From Deltaproteobacteria bacterium (GTDB taxonomy: Bacteria > Myxococcota_A > Polyangia > HGW-17), in NCBI GenBank assembly GCA_003249585.1, contig QKIM01000197.1, positions 1 to 13,984 on the forward strand: 13,984 bases of DNA. Reading direction: 5' to 3'. The first letter of the stretch is position 1. Each line of letters begins with the position of its first letter. Below the pieces are notes generated by a model, which saw nothing but the letters and a program-made list of their open reading frames with translations, made no database searches and was not told the origin of the DNA. Of the stretch, positions 13,919 to 13,984 are shown in pieces. A program made the position numbers and the translations under genes.

Positions 13919-13984
13919 TTACAACCTGCCCTTGCGCAAGGGCAGGTTGCAAGCGGTGCGTCCATTCGGTACTTGAGTTTGTGA
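13850..13984. mobile_element. Possible mobile-element terminus or rearrangement junction
   Basis: Starting where HEPN similarity ends, the DNA becomes less GC-rich and carries two strong inverted repeats: CTCCAGA/TCTGGAG (13885-13891 and 13898-13904) and a perfect 28-bp palindrome (13922-13949). The edge reads TGTAACGTT from 13853 on the plus strand. TG-starting ends and subterminal hairpins are common in insertion elements, but no transposase is visible and the element would lie beyond the right edge. The family cannot be named. Confidence 0.35.
13922..13949. repeat. Perfect 28-bp palindrome
   Basis: The arms CAACCTGCCCTTGC and GCAAGGGCAGGTTG are exact reverse complements with no spacer. 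No T-run flanks it on either strand, so an ordinary terminator is unlikely. It could be a transposon or REP-type element, a recombination site or a dimeric protein binding site. Confidence 0.9.

Noticed and set aside
13850..13960. Integron attC site
   Set aside because: The inverted repeats lack the paired RYYYAAC and GTTRRRY core sites.
1..13984. CRISPR arrays, tRNA and rRNA genes
   Set aside because: No regularly spaced repeats, no T-arm-like GGTTCGA context with acceptor pairing and no rRNA-like sequence were seen on reading both strands.

Overview
The window is GC-rich bacterial DNA. It is probably from a Myxococcota/Bradymonadales-type deltaproteobacterium. The evidence is a secreted lipoprotein with Asn-Asn-Thr linkers joined to a six-cysteine module of the Myxococcus cysteine-rich type, many predicted lipoproteins, and a bacterial serpin. 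No rRNA, tRNA, CRISPR array or phage gene is visible. The lineage is inferred from style of sequence, not from a marker gene.

Layout. Positions 1-466 (minus) hold the N-terminal part of an unknown protein with a PD-(D/E)XK nuclease-like pattern. Positions 585-2009 (minus) hold a two-gene unit, cobalamin adenosyltransferase then phosphatidylserine synthase. Divergent from it, positions 2290-9233 (plus) carry eight closely packed genes: a fold-type II PLP enzyme, a Cys-rich/propeller-like lipoprotein, a DHH-like phosphoesterase with unusual motif order, a bacterial PH-domain membrane protein, a lipoprotein with two aspartic-protease lobes, a periplasmic TPR protein and a small membrane protein (seven of these are tightly spaced after the first; two junctions are ATGA overlaps). 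They read as one transcription unit concerned mainly with the cell envelope. The unit runs into a hairpin-rich convergent intergenic region (9234-9549).

Positions 9550-10140 (minus) encode a Pro-rich lipoprotein. Divergent from it, 10413-11690 (plus) encodes a serpin lipoprotein with an intact inhibitory hinge. Positions 11813-13120 (plus) encode a secreted beta-repeat protein made of two tandem copies. Two of these genes share the extended -10 sequence TGGTACAATA.

The right end (13353-13984, minus) has an MNT nucleotidyltransferase antitoxin preceded, with an ATGA overlap, by the C-terminal half of its HEPN partner. HEPN similarity stops abruptly near 13850 and is replaced by lower-GC DNA with a 7-bp hairpin and a perfect 28-bp palindrome. 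This looks like a toxin gene broken by an insertion or rearrangement.

Most worth a second look: the broken HEPN-MNT pair and its palindrome, the apparently permuted DHH protein, the double-lobed aspartic protease lipoprotein inside the packed operon, and the serpin with a Thr-Ser scissile bond.
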